This document shows, in pieces, positions 12,101-27,100 of a DNA stretch of 54,996 nt. Under the pieces are notes generated by a model. The model had not been told where the DNA came from, searched no databases, and saw only the letters and a program-made list of their open reading frames with translations. The position numbers and the translations under genes are program-made. Source of the DNA: Lingula anatina (taxonomy: Eukaryota > Brachiopoda > Lingulata > Lingulida > Lingulidae); contig NW_019775656.1 of the NCBI RefSeq assembly GCF_001039355.2, positions 211,677 through 266,672 on the forward strand, given 5' to 3'. Positions within the stretch are counted from its first letter, which is position 1. Each line of letters starts with the position of its first letter.

Positions 12101-15100
12101 GTTTGCCAGAGCTTTCTCACAATCCTCCCTAATAAAGCCATTGCTCTCACCATTCTTGTGAAGTAGAACTTTTGTTGTGTTTTCAAGATCCTGAAGAAGA
12201 AGGGAATATCATATCAACACCAATTTTATATTCTGCTAATGAAGGAATGTTTTACTTACACAATTAAATAATAAGAAAAAAAATTGAATCTAACCTTATA
12301 CAAAGACATCTGGCAACCAAAATGATGAAAATGCTTTTGCTTTGATAACATGAATTCTTTTAAAAATTGCATTTAATTTGGTTGCTTTAATCAAGTGTCG
12401 CAGGTTTATGTGTATTTCAAATAACCCAGTTCCCATTATGTCTCAGAACCCATAATCGGAAAATCTACATAATCCTATAGATTTTGCAACGGCAACGTTA
12501 AGCAGTTCTATAAACATAGAGCCAGCTGAATTAACTTCCTAATCCACTCTGTAAACACAAAAGTACAGGGTGCTTCAAATTGTGTATCATTTATCACATA
12601 TTGTGTACCTGTTACCACATATATATCATCAAAGCATTCACCTGAAAAAACCACTGAAATATACATTGAGCTCTTGAGATATGCATCCTTAAAACTGCTG
12701 AACATATTTATCAAGTAGAACTGAAGTGGAAAGACAACTTACAGCATCCATATTTTTCTTTAGATTGAGAAACATCTCCCCTAAAGTTGTGATGGCCAGG
12801 CGAGACACTTGTGATCGTAAATTTCGCACTTCAGCCATCACTGCCACATTGACGGGATGAAGGTTTGCAGCCAGGACAGCAGGATGGTGTTTGGCAAGTC
12901 GTCGAATCAGACTGAGACCATCACATTTCTCGTTCCTATAAAATAAAGTAGGGGATAGGGGAGTTACAATTTGAAATCAATAAAATAACGCATTTTAATT
13001 TTGGATTTGTGCAGGATGCATTGTACTATTGTTCTTATCATTGTTACTGTAAATTTTGCAATTATTTGGGGCAAAACATGAAGAAAAAAAAAGAAACACA
13101 CAAAAGCAAACATGATTTATACCATATGGAACAACNTAACTAATATCCATGCTTACTTTTGTGATATTTGCCCCTACAACTTCTGGGTTTTGCTCACACA
13201 TTTCTGTCAGCCTTGTCAGCCCTTCGTGCCTCTGCTTCCAGTCGCTAGCTCCCAGCATATTGTTCATCTCTTTAATCTCTTCCTGAGTCTGTTCATCCAT
13301 GTGTACCCTGTGACCTCGCTTTTTGCTCGAGGAACTGGACGGTAGGGAGGGAGAACCTTGGGAGCCATCAACCATACTACTGTAACAAGAAAAGGCAAAA
13401 TGAAGATTTAAAATTGGGAGTATCATATTAGATGGACTGTACACTTTGCCATTCTAACACCAATCAGATAGAGAGTAATGCTTACAAAGAGTGTATTCAC
13501 ATGGAATTTGATAACCCCTAAAAAGACGCACCCTTAAAATAATAATGACTTTAAACAGAATAAACTTGGGTTTTTTCCTCGACAAATCAACTTTACCTTC
13601 CAGCAGAATTTCCACGTGACCTTGACCCTTGACCTGACCTCCTGGATCGAGCTGTAGGGGTGTCACTTGGATCATCACCAGGGCCCTAAAATATTGTTTA
13701 AAAATATATATATAGCAATAGAGAAACATTGAGATATCAAATTAAAAACAATGATATAAATTTCATTAACCTTTATTTTAAAACTCCCCGAAATTGATGT
13801 AATGACCTTTACCTTCTGTCTCACGTTGTCAACAACCTCCTGTATATTTCTCAGTGTATTCTGTGGAAGATATTTGGTGAGACACTTGTCAAAGTCCTGG
13901 TGGGACATCAGCATGTAGAGGATCTTGCGGGCATTGTACCTAGAATTGTAAAGAAATAATTAGGCTTTGAACAGCTGGTAAACAATAGCAAGAGAAAAAT
14001 GAAAAATATGTTAAAATGATGAAACTACTGTTCAGCCTGGATGATCATACCAATTCACTCTTAAGAAAAATGTTCTTAAAAGTCTCTGCATGTGCAAATT
14101 TGCAAGTCTTAAAATGATTTTTACCTCGTCTCTGGAGAGCCATCAGTGGCAAACTGGGCCAGCAATGGCAATACTCTGTCTGTGGTATCTTTAACCCCAC
14201 TGAGAATTCTGCCAGGTCCCATACGCTCAACTAAACCCACTAAAAGCTGGGAGGTGATTCTTCTTACAGTTGCATTCTTGTGTCTGAAAGTTATTTTATT
14301 TCAATCATCACTATAATTAATAAACAAGTAGATATTCTTGCTCCATATTTACATGAACCATTAAATGATTCTAAGTTTAGTAACATTGCTTAACATTAAC
14401 TGAGTGAAAAATTTATGAAACACAGCGCTTTAGCCCTACGCTGCAACCATTTCCAGATCAATGTTTATATTTCCCATCCCTTATTTCTAATTTTAAATTA
14501 TTCAACATAACAACAGTGTTCATAAATACTAAATAAGGCAGAAGTTCATTTTGGGCATTGGTATGATTAAATCGTCCATCATGAGTTATTGAGAACCAAA
14601 GCAGATCTTAAATAATCTAGATAACATGAAATTAAGATATGTAAACAATAAATATCTGTCTACTTACTGTCCACCTCCCTGAATGATAGCTACTAATGCC
14701 CTCTGTGGAGTCACCTCAGCAATCATGTTTGCCAGAGCTTTCTCACAATCCTCCCTGATAAAGCCATTGCTCTCACCATTCTTGTGAAGTAGAACTTTTG
14801 TTGTGTTTTCAAGATCCTGAAGAAGAAGGGAATATCATATCAACACCAATTTTATATTCTGCTAATGAAGGAATGTTTTACTTACACAATTAAATAATAA
14901 GAAAAAAAATTATCAAAAATTAAATCTAACCTTATACAAAGACATCTGGCAACCAAATGATGAAAATGCTTTTGCTTTGATAACATGAATTCTTTTCAAA
15001 ATTGCATTTAATTTGGTTGCTTTAATCAAGTGTCGCAGGTTTATGTGTATTTCAAATAACCCAGTTCCCATTATGTCTCAGAACCCATAATCGGAAAATC

Positions 15101-18100
15101 TACATAATCCTATAGATTTTGCAACGGCAACGTTAAGCAGTTCAATAAACATAGAGCCAGCTGAATTAACTTCCTAATCCACTCTGTAAACACAAAAGTA
15201 CAGGGTGCTTCAAATTGTGTATCATTTATCACATATTGTGTACCTGTTACCACATATATATATCATCAAAGCATTCACCTGAAAAAAACACTGAAATATA
15301 CATTGAGCTCTTGAGATATGCATCCTTAAAACTGCTGAACGTATTTATCAAGTAGAACTGAAGTGGAAAGACAACTTACAGCATCCATATTTTTCTTTAG
15401 ATTGAGAAACATCTCCCCTAAAGTTGTGATGGCCAGGCGAGACACTTGTGATCGTAAATTTCGCACTTCAGCCATCACTGCCACATTGACGGGATGAAGG
15501 TTTGCAGCCAGGACAGCAGGATGGTGTTTGGCAAGTCGTCGAATCAGACTGAGACCATCACATTTCTCGTTCCTATAAAATAGGAGGTAGGGGAGTTACA
15601 ATTTGAAATCAATAAAATTACGCATTTTAATTTTGGATTTGTGCAGGATGCATTGTACTATTGTTCTTATCATTGTTACTGTAAATTTTGCAATTATTTG
15701 GGGCAAAACATGAAGAAAAAAAAAGAAACACACAAAAGCAAACATGATTTATACCATATGGAAAAACTTTCATGGCTGAAGCAGATACTAAGCAGGTTAC
15801 ATGTTCATTCAAGTGCATTTCAATTACTATTGATTTCTCTCAATTCTCTTCTGGCATTTTTTCTATTTGGGTATTTTGTTCTGAAACATAAGCTCATTTC
15901 AGCTCACAGCAACCACATCATATACCAGAGCCCAGCTGGAGGGAATTTAATTTCCTGAGATATTAATCAAAAGGAAGCCAAAGCAAAACGAGTAGAATCA
16001 TTGCACATCTTCATTTTAAAGAAAGAAGAACACATGATTAGTCCACACTGCAATCCTTGTGTAGAGTGTCTTACCAGCCATCTTGAGCAAGTTTTGCTTG
16101 AGCATCTTTGACTGCTGCTTCTGGGTTACTACAGCGTTTGAGCTCTGCAGCTTCAGACATGGGGCGCATGGAGGAGGACAGGGTGCTGGGAGGACTGTGA
16201 TCTGCAGCAGAACTGACCTTACGCTCCTTGCTCATAGGGAAAGTATTGGACAAAGTTGGAGGCCTTGAATATAAGAAAAAAAATGATTATATTAAAATTA
16301 TCTAAAATCAATGAATAAATATGAAATAGTCCTTTTTATCTGTGGATTTCAGATGGATGAAAAAGTGCCAATCACCTCTTCAGATTTGTAAAGAAAATAA
16401 TTCCAACTGCAATTTTCTATAATGCCCATAAAGTACATAATTGAGGATATTAAGAGCAAACAGGTAGAAATTGCTGCCTTACATGTCAGACTAAGAAAGG
16501 TGTACTTACGATTTTGACTTCCTCCTAGGCGGAGTTGCTGCTGGGGGCTTAGTGGTTACTAATTTGTTTGGTGTGCCTGCATTATTACCCAAGATTGAGA
16601 GATCTAAAATGAAAGAAATGCATTAACTGAATTATCATCCCCTAGACAAACTAATCTAAATGTCTGAAATGTAGGAAACCCCACTGTGAAAATGATAATC
16701 CTCAATTTTTTTTAACAGTTTCATTGAAGGCACAAAACTGTTCAACCCAGGGTCATTTCAATTCATATAATCTAACACCACCATAAATTAACACTAATAC
16801 TCAAGAAATCAAACACTTCATACAAACCTTCTAAATTGAGCTTTTCTTCTGTGGCCAATTTCTTTAACTTCTCCTGCTGTCGTTCCTTTTCCCTTTGTTT
16901 TTCTTCCTCCCTTCTTTTTTGTTTTTCTTCCATTATTCTTTGCTGCCTTTCTTCCTGTATTCTCTGCTGCTCTCTTTCCTGCTCTCGTTGCCTTTCTTCT
17001 CTCTCTTTCTGCTCTCGGAGTCTTTCTTCACGTTCCCTTCTTTCGTGTTCCTCCCGGACTCGCCTTTCGTGTTCTTTTCTTGCCTTTTTCTCCTCTGCTT
17101 CTTTAATCCTCTCCTCTCGCTTTTGCTCCAGTCTTTCTTTGGTGGTTTTAGACATAGATATGACAGACTCCTGTAGAAGAAACAATAATGTTTTATTTAA
17201 AAATACAAAAAACATTTTTCAAAAAGTGTTTCTCAAAGAAAAAATATTTTAACAAACAAAACAAGTTACCAAACAGTTACTTACTATTTTAAAAAAATTC
17301 AACAGATGATCAAAAAAGCCAAATCGATTAGATTTTAATCTAACAATACATCAAGACAAATGTCACCATTCCTAAAATACTTGTCAAGATTTCAACTGAT
17401 TGACAAAAGTGTTATAAACTGTTCAAAATGTTAAACATAAACATTCTATTGAGAAAAAGCACCACTTACATCATCTGATTCCACAAGTCCTTCCTCATAC
17501 TGCTTCTCATTGGAATTCTGTCGCATGCCCACACCATACACAGGGAGGTCCGGGCTGGCAGGTTCTTGCTTTGACTCCCTTCTCTTGTCTCTGTGTACAG
17601 AGGAGTTAAGTGACAAGTCACTGCCACTTTCTGCAGGGGAGTGATCAAACATACCTAAGAGGGTGGAGAAATTTTGACATGATAATGACTGAACTGGGTA
17701 TGAATAATTTGGGCCATAAGAGCAAATCATTGTCTCACTGCAACTACGATTCCAAGAATTAATTATCTAAACCAACCATCATGGACACAGTTTGATAAAC
17801 AGAAGCCTTAATAAAATTCTTACCAGTCCTTTATAATCAGCTACCTTAATGCTCTTTGCTTTTTTTTTCTTTAAATGGAATACCTTAATGCTTCACATAA
17901 AGCAGCATGACAAGCAATGTCCATGCTTTATCAATAACAACTGTCTGACCAATTTAATCATCTTCAGTTAATATTAACCCTGTCTCTGTGGTTATTACAG
18001 CTGCTATCAACAACAAATGTGTTTGCCAATTGATTTTTCAACTCAGTGGTAAACAGCTAGAAAGGGTCACTGGACCATAAGGTGACAGACTGGATAAAAT

Positions 18101-21100
18101 CAAGACAGCAAGATAGATGCATCAGCCTAGACAAGTCTCTTCCAAATCACAAATTATCACATCGGCTTTCATTAGTTCGGTGTTTGGGCTTCTTCACACT
18201 ATCTAAAAATGACCAACACGTTCTGACAAACTGATTCATAATGCCTTTGAAACTACTACCTTATTTTTGATTGTCAGCAGAAATGATCTCGAATTTTAAA
18301 ACCAGATGAAACAAAATTCTGCATTGGCAATCTTCGGACGTAAAGAGGTGATTCAGAGAACTCTAAATCATCCTCCAAAAAAAATTTATTTTAATTGCTA
18401 AAGAAAATCATGTATATTGCCATCCTCTGTGATAATCAAGGGTTGTAACAAATCTCAAATTGCTTATGAATAATAATAATAATAATAAAACATATAAATA
18501 AAACATATACATAAAATCTTAAATTGCACAGTGTTATCTACACTTACCTTTTCCAACTACCCCTATTCCATTAGCAGCTTTTTCTTCCTCTGGATCAGCT
18601 GCACCATGGGAATACATGGATGCCATACCCAGGGGAGACAGCACAGGCCCTGGGGACACAGAAAAGGGGAAGGGGTTAACAGAGCTTTTTTCCCATTAAC
18701 ACAGAGCTTTGTAAAAACTCCCAAATGTCAGTGATGTACTTTTGTATATGATAGACTGAACTAATGGATATTTAAAATCAGCACTGTATAACATCAATAT
18801 AAGATAAGAAAATGTAAGGATCCTTTTAGGTGGGGCAAACCTTCAAGTAATTAGGATGAAACTCTTTGCGTTGTGAATGTTGTCTCAAAAAGCAATTTTC
18901 AGTAACATGAAAAGCATGGTGAATATGCACTGTTGTGCAAAAGACTGCAATTCTTCAGAACTTATGAGAAAACAACCAGAAAAACATATCCAGGGATAAA
19001 TTCTGTCATATTTTATTCCCTGCTGCATGACACTTGCTAGTCTGCCATTATTTCTAACCCCACTCTCCTCCAAATTTCACAAAAAATCTTGGTTGATTTT
19101 ACTCTAGGTTGTAAGTCTTTGGGCTATCTCTGACGATTTTCATTACAAATCCATCCACCTCTGCTCTTATTACAGGTAAGTATTAAGAGAGATAATGAGA
19201 ACAGCAGATTTAATTTCCTGCTTACTGAGGGACAAACCCATGCACCCTGCTGTGTTCTTGAGGTGCCTTGCAGGTATTAAGCAGCCTAATAATCAGCTAC
19301 TTGCTAACCAAAGCTTAATTATACAAGGAAATGGCCACAGCTAAAAAGACTCCAACACATTAATAGACAACTCAGAAAAAATTGAATTTCATATACGGAC
19401 TGCTACGTAGATTAATTTGCCAGATTACAACATTGCAGTAATAACTGCTCCTCATGATTGTTTCATTCTATTTAATAAAATGACATTTCTATGATGGTAG
19501 CACTCTCCATAAAACAACTACTCAACATTGGTCACAAAACTTGTAATACTGCAAAATATCAGTACAGACTAAACAGTGCTGCATCTATTCTCAAGGTAGA
19601 CCGCCTTTAGCATTTCCTTTGATAAATATATGTCAGTAAGGTAAAAATCATGTTTGTCAGCTGAAATAGTCTTCAGAGTTAAGACTTCTGACAAACAGCT
19701 TTTACAACTAAAACTGCATAAAAATACAGCTTACCTTTAGCCAATCTCCTTTTTTCCCTGGCCTTTGAGTGTATCTGACTTGCTCTAAGATCCCCAGGGG
19801 TGGCATCCTCAGCATACCCCCTTCCTATTACTTTTACATCAGAGTTGGGATTCTCTTTGAAGGTAACGCCACTGTTTGGGTTATAATCCAAATGGGGACT
19901 CTCTTTTTCCATCCTGTTGTTATTGTCCAAAAGGTTTTCTTGGCTCTTTTTCTTTTCTTTCATGGAGTTCATCCTGGCTATTCTGGGTTTTGTTTCAAAG
20001 GGCGAGTCAGACTTCTTATTGCTACAATTTGATAAAAATGGAGAAAAAATTATTATGGCCTTGATTCAAGATGTAATATCGGCTCAATATGTATTTTAAC
20101 TCTTGTGCATATCCATTTTCAAAGCTAAAATTCTGTAATTGTCAAGAAAATGTCTACATTTCTCCTCTAAAATTTTCTCCAAATTTATATATCAACACAG
20201 TTTTATATCACTGAAAAGGTAAAAATAAAAATAAAAAATCCAACAATAGCATAAACAATCAATATTTACTCAAATATATACAGGCCTGTTGCCAGCGATT
20301 TTGAAGAGAAAGAGCAAGTGTCTTTTTCTGGAAAAGTGGAGCTTTTCAAAATAATGACAGAGCCTAGATTATATTTTGATTCACAGCTGACCTTTTTTCA
20401 GTCAAAAGGGAATTTTTTGGAATTCCTGACACCCCCCCCCCCTCCACCGCCTACAGGCCTGACATATGCACCATCAAAAGGCACATTGTAACAAGGCAGC
20501 AAAGCNAGCCTGTCTGTTTTTCTTATATTGTGTTTACAGTGTTGCATATATGCTGAAAAGTGAAAAAAAAAGCATAACTACTAAAATAGTGGCCCGATCA
20601 TGCCAATTTTCGAACTTGACCTGCGTTTTAGTAAGATCGATTACTCCTGTGAGTTTCATGACAACAGGCCTATCGGTTTTCCTTGAAATGTGTTTACAGT
20701 GTTGCAAACATGCTGAAAAGTGAAAAAAACAGCATAATTTCTACAATAATGGCCCGATCATGCTGATTTTCGAACTTGACCTGCGTTTTATGAATATTCA
20801 TCAGCTCTGTAAATATAAAGCCAAAAAGTAAAACTGCCTTCCACTTATCGTGTTTACAAGGAAAGTGCACGGCGCCGGCGACGGCAACGGCGACGGCGAC
20901 GACAGACACAGGTGATGGCAATATGTACAGACACATCTGTGTCTGTACATAAAAATGTTCCTCACCTTGTTCTCCGACTTCCCTTGTCTGATACTTCACT
21001 TGCTTCATCTCGTGGACTTAAAGTGGACAAAGGACTGAACACTCCACTTTCTAACAAGTAATCGGGACTGGGAGAATTGGAGTTTTCTTGACCTGGGTCA

Positions 21101-24100
21101 GTCCCAAACTGGTTTTGTTCTTGTCTGTCAAGTTTCTCAAACAGCTTTTCCACCTTTCTTTTGGCACTTGTACGGATGCTGCGGAGTGACGTATTTAGCT
21201 GTGGATGATTTTTAAAAATAAATATAAATAATCATCATAACAGTGTCAAAAAAATTCACTTTTAAAATAATCAATTTACTGATCATAATAATCTCTACTG
21301 GATGTGTTCAATTTCAATTAATGACATCATGCAATATATACAAAAAAATAAAATCAATTGCTGTACATGCAAACAATGAAGGGAAGGAAAACATTATTTC
21401 AAATATAGTATGTCAAACATTTACTTCTTCAGAATTAGGTGCACCATCCAAGGTGTTTTCAAGGCTGTCCCTCCCACTGTCCTTCTCATCATCTTCTCTC
21501 CGCGCAGAGCCTCTATCTGAGAGTGGAGGGACTTTGTGTCGTTTTGACGCAGATCCGCGAGCTAAGGTGGGTTTCAATGGGATGGGAGATTCCAATGGAT
21601 CAACTGAAGATGAATAATACGAATAATGTGACAATATTTCACCTTTCATAAATTCATAACCTTCGTGGGTGTGGTCTTTGTGATCATTTTATCCTTCAAT
21701 TATTCTGCATGTGCTAATGGAGCACCACTTGATCTTTTTTTCAGCCCTTTCTGTCATTAATGGAATTGTCACAAAAAATTATAAAAGATGGCCTGTTACA
21801 CAATCCATTTCACGCATGCCAGTGTGCACACCTATTGATCAATTCATTCAATTAGCTTATATCTAATGACTTCTACCTGAACTGTGTGTTTTGCTTCTTT
21901 CTGAGCTTCCACACCCATGGAAATCAATATCGTGTGACTCTTACACAATAGATTGGCCCAAAGAGTGATGAGTTTCCGGCCATGATTGCACACAACTTGT
22001 TTTTTCAATCCCATTTAGCTCACATGATAAATCGTCATGATGTCAAAGACATGACAAGATAATGAAACATGGGTAGGTTCTTGTCCTTTATTTAGTTTGC
22101 AAATATGTCACTGTCATTATACAACAAATAATAATACCATTACTCATTATGAAGACTATCTTTTATCCCTTTTTGCCGTATCTCTTACATGGAAAATATT
22201 AATGCACAAGGACTTATGCAGGGTTAAAGAAGAAAAATCAATTAACCAGGCATTGTTGAGGCCTAGGCTCCAGCAATAATAAAATGTTTACGGCATTAAT
22301 AAGGCTTACTGCAAACGACAACAGAGAATCAATGACAGATGATTCTTAGAATTTCCACGGTCAAAGTTTCCCAAAAGCCAATAACAATTTAGAAATGGGA
22401 TTCAATCAACAAGTTAAAAGTACTCACCATCTCTCCTACTGTCTTGGGTGTAATGGTCTCTGGGGAGGCTTTCCAATGGATGGTTGTGTTCAGGCCAGTC
22501 TGGAAAGTTGGGTGTCTCTGGGGCTGAATAATAATAGCAATAATAACACAATGAGCAAGTTTGGAACAGTGAAATTAATGACAAAAATATATGGTTCTCA
22601 TAATCTCATAATTCAAAGAAATGCGAAATTAATAGCTGCATTTGTAATGATAACACAGAAAGGAGTGCTCTGTTTACAATATCTGGTTGGAAACAAATTT
22701 CCTCATTAGTTTGGGTACAGTCTCTAAGTGAATTCACATCTCGTTATCCAACTGATAGACATCCACGAACAAAATCATTACTAATACTGACTTTATTTAT
22801 GGCAAATGGAGATGACCTTTCAATAATCAACTGGTAGACCCAAGCTTAATGAGACACATGGCAAATAACAAGTCATTAGAATATGACAACTAACAATAAG
22901 CACTTCTACTTTCTCTATATGTGCCATTGGTGTAGTAGATTTATGGAAAGTTATTTGTAAATGTAGGCTGAGAGGAGAGAGCACTCTTAACTAATGCTTA
23001 ATATTTGCAGTATGACCTCAGCATACATCAAAATTAGAATTAAAATTAACAACATGCCATGCTGGGAAGGGTAAAAGCCATTATCACTAATATTTGCTGG
23101 TTGACGCAAACAAAATTTGTTTATGATGCAGATTCTTTGTACCCCTAAATAATTAAAGGCCATCAGAGACAGCCCACAGAGATAAATGATGATCTGGTTC
23201 ATTAACTAAATAGCAAATAAATCACATTTTACCTGAAATTGGGTCCAATATCGGCTTGTTGGGTTTTGTTTCAAAGTCCAGTCTTTTCCCATCTGGCCAA
23301 GAGCTAGACAGATCCTTAACGTCTTTGCCCCCAAATGAACTGGACGGAAAGTAAGGTTTGTTGAACATGGCTGTGTCATCAGGATAGCTTTCTGCCACTG
23401 GCCCACTGCTCCCCCTACTACGTGCTGGTGATGATGTGGCTGAGGACATAGGACCACCTACATAATGGGAAACACCATCGAAATTTATTTTTCATAAAAT
23501 TTGATATTTAAATTGGTGAAATATGCCACTCAACTTCTTAAAATATGCCACTGTACTTCTAAGTTCATTTGAAATATTAAGTTTCATGTCATTTCAAAAT
23601 TTCCATCATATATGATTAAGTGATAGTAATAACCGACACAAAAGCCTCGATGCTGAAAAATTTCATGTGTACTTGTTTACCTTTTTCTGTGCCTGAATCA
23701 TTGTCTCTGTTTGATTTTAACTTGTTTCTAAGATATATTTGTTTGTAACTACTGGCAGACTTTCCACCTAGAAGATAACAGCATATAAGACCATAAGACT
23801 CATTACAAAATAAAATAACTTACAAATGCATCTCAAAACTTAACTGTCATCTTAATAATATTAATGAAAGTAAAATTATGAAACAAACCAAAATGGTCAG
23901 TATCTTTACATTGCTGTTTCTGGTTGTTCAGCAGATAAATAGAAGAGAAAACATCAACTCTTGTAGAAAAACAAATCCCTAGGTAAAAATATATAAGAAA
24001 TGTCACGGAAATGTGATCCAGCATGAATATACCAAAATATCAGTGACAATGTTTATAATCTGACAGGATTTTACCTATTTGACAAATCCTTTTAATATTT

Positions 24101-27100
24101 CGACAAAATAAAAATTTGGCAGCCTACTTGTAGGCCTGCAATCATTGAATCAGAAGCAAACAAAAAAACCTGTTAAAAATGCACACCTGATCACAATTTG
24201 TTTTTATCAAATACAAGCAGAAAATTATTACCACCATTAGTTCCATGCCTTATATCTATACTTGACAACAAACAATCAATGTGTTACCTGTGTCAGGAGA
24301 CTGATCTCTGATGGGAACACCACTACCCCCAGAAGTCTGTCTTCTATATGGTTTACGTGGAGGAGGCTGGTTTTCTGTATGTGCTCCCAAGCTTTCTTCG
24401 CCCCAAGTTGTCCTTGGTTTAAATGGAGGTGGGGTACTCTCTGTTAGAGGTTTTGGTGGACGGGCCTAGAAAATTAGTAAAATAACAATTTACATGTTAC
24501 ACTTGATCAAAAATCACACAAGTGCATCATGATGTGATCAATGCTTTTGATTAGCAGTTATGCAGAACATAACACACTATAAAAGTGAAGAAGTAAAATT
24601 ATTATTATAATCATGTACAGTCTGGGTGGTTGGGAATTGTTATCTTACCAGCAAACAAACCACTGATAGTAAGAGGATATTATCTTAATCTGTTAGATGA
24701 TTGCTTCTATTTTTTTCCAGACAAATAAATCACATACTAGTATATATTTTTTCAAATAGTTTATCTTTAATTCTGCTACAAAACAATGCACTTGTCCATG
24801 CAGAAAGAACATACTGGGGCAGTGGACCCCTTTTTGCTAATCTGAATTTTCACCTAAAGCCTATCCAGCAAACAAAATTCCATTAGTATTAGACGTTCTC
24901 TCTTTACTACCAGTCTCAAACACTTATCTACAGCCCAGACTTGGTTTTAGTTTGGTTGGTAAATCCATTTGGCAAATAGAGAAATAGCCACAAGTGATAA
25001 AATATCTCAATTCTACCCCTTGATAAGTGTGCCAAAATCTCAATACTTTTTTATGTGAAAAAGTGCAGACAAGTCCCACTTTCTACAAGTAGATGCATTA
25101 CTAGTGTTTACGTGCATAATCAATCTGTTTAATCTGTCATTATGAAATTATACAAGTCCGTAACAAGTGACATGGCAATGTCTGGGTTGTATAACATGTC
25201 ACACCGCATGAGGAACAAATCAATGAAGAGTTCCGCACTTCAAATTGAAGCACAGAAAATGGACAACTGTGTGCTAATGAATTCTTTATGATAGAAACAG
25301 GTTAAATGTTTGACAGTGTTAACAGAGCTAGAAACAGTATTCCTATGCACACTTTCAATGTGTCTACAACAGCAAGTATACTTACATTGATTCCATCCTC
25401 TTTAAATAATACTCTTAAATGATGTAAATTATTAGTTCAATATTCTAGCAAATCGATTGATTTTGGTGCTATTTAAGCTTAAGATATGTAATCATGCTGC
25501 AGTAAACTTTGAAAGTTAAAAAATAACAATCTTATTTAAGCAATAAGTTCAGTAACGGCTTTAATTTTTTTAACCTCTGTCATTGTCCCTAACACCCTTG
25601 ACACACAATGCTCCTTCTTGTCACAGCAACATTTAAGTTTATGCCATTTTTTCTATATTTAGAAAAAGCAAATAAAAAAAAAACTTCCACAAAGACCTAA
25701 TAACTTTGGCTTAACATGTTCTATGCATTTGGCTCCAAAACCCTTTAAAACGTAGCTTAACTATCAATGAAAACCTTTCACCCAACAACTGGCACTGAGC
25801 AAACAATGAAGTACTTACACAAATATCATAATAGAAACTAACACCATAACAGTGCTTTATACCACACATATCTTAATACTCGGCTCTCTTTATTTCTATA
25901 TACTTATGCCTGGACTGTGATAGTCAAATCTGAATGCAAATGACATGGCAAAAAAAGAAAATATATATGTCTGAACCAACTGCCCCTTTTCATTATAGCC
26001 CTTCTTCAATGAAATTTAACCCTTATCTGTACTAGTAAGCAATGTAATATAATGAAAAATACTTGATCCACCCTTACTTTTCAAATCAGAACATAGACTG
26101 AGTACATATAGAAGCACTATTGCAAGGTCCAACAAGTGATCTTAACTCAAGTTTTACAGAAAGATTCTGTATTCAAAGTACATATAAAAATACATTCTAT
26201 TTTATAGCATTTCTTTATTATGGCAACATACTTTTTATTCCACAAACTTTAAGTAATTCTATTTATAATTTTCTTCTATATTAATATTGTGCAAATGTTG
26301 ATTTCAGATAGCTATTTTGACCCATAATTGTGTACATACAGTACACTTGCTCTGTGAATCTAGGCATGCCACTTAAGAGGAGTAATTAGCTGGAAAGGAT
26401 GAGGGGCAAAGGGGATTTAGATATCAATTTTGAAATTTAAACTTTTTTACCTTTGGCAGTTTATGAACAAGAACCACTAGAGTCAAGTGTGTTCAGGCAA
26501 CAAACTCAGCTACAAAACACAACCTTTGATGTTTGACCACATAGCACAAGCTATATAACAATTGCCAATTTCTTGGTTCATGAATTTATTATGGGAGTTC
26601 TAATGTGATTTAGGTATGCATTATGTTAAAGAAAAGAATAAAATCTGCTCATTGAAGCACAACTGGTGTTATTGATTAGCCATAAATTTGTGTGGGTGCC
26701 AGGATGTAACCGTGTTTCTTCAGTGAGGTCTTTATTGTGCCACTGCACTGGTGTGTGCCATTTCCCCAATGAATCGATTTTACAATTGATTTTAACTCCC
26801 AACCAACCAATTACAATTCATATTCATAAATATCAGTATGTTACACCATGATTTACCTTTATTGTACCAGACAAAGTAAAATATCAACTTTCAAAACTCT
26901 CTGCAAAACCTATTTCATCTTTCTCGTATAACACATGCATGGCGAAGTTGGATAAAATAATCCTATTTCATATTCAAGTATAATTAATTTGCAAAATATA
27001 TGCAAATAAGTTTGTAGGATGGAAAATAAAAAGAAATATATTTATGATAAAAAGGTGAAAATTTTATTGCTCTTGATAATAGATATAGCATAGAAGTTCT

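Noticed and set aside
10531-15572. A genuine extra TOG-domain exon duplication in TOGARAM1
   Set aside because: The block is 940 coding nt, not divisible by three; the junction phases are incompatible; the copies match in introns at allele level; and they meet at an N.
16836-17252. Plus-strand frames rich in Ser, Cys and Phe
   Set aside because: These are the antisense of the TOGARAM1 charged-helix exon, a known by-product of GAA/GAG/AGA-rich coding sequence.
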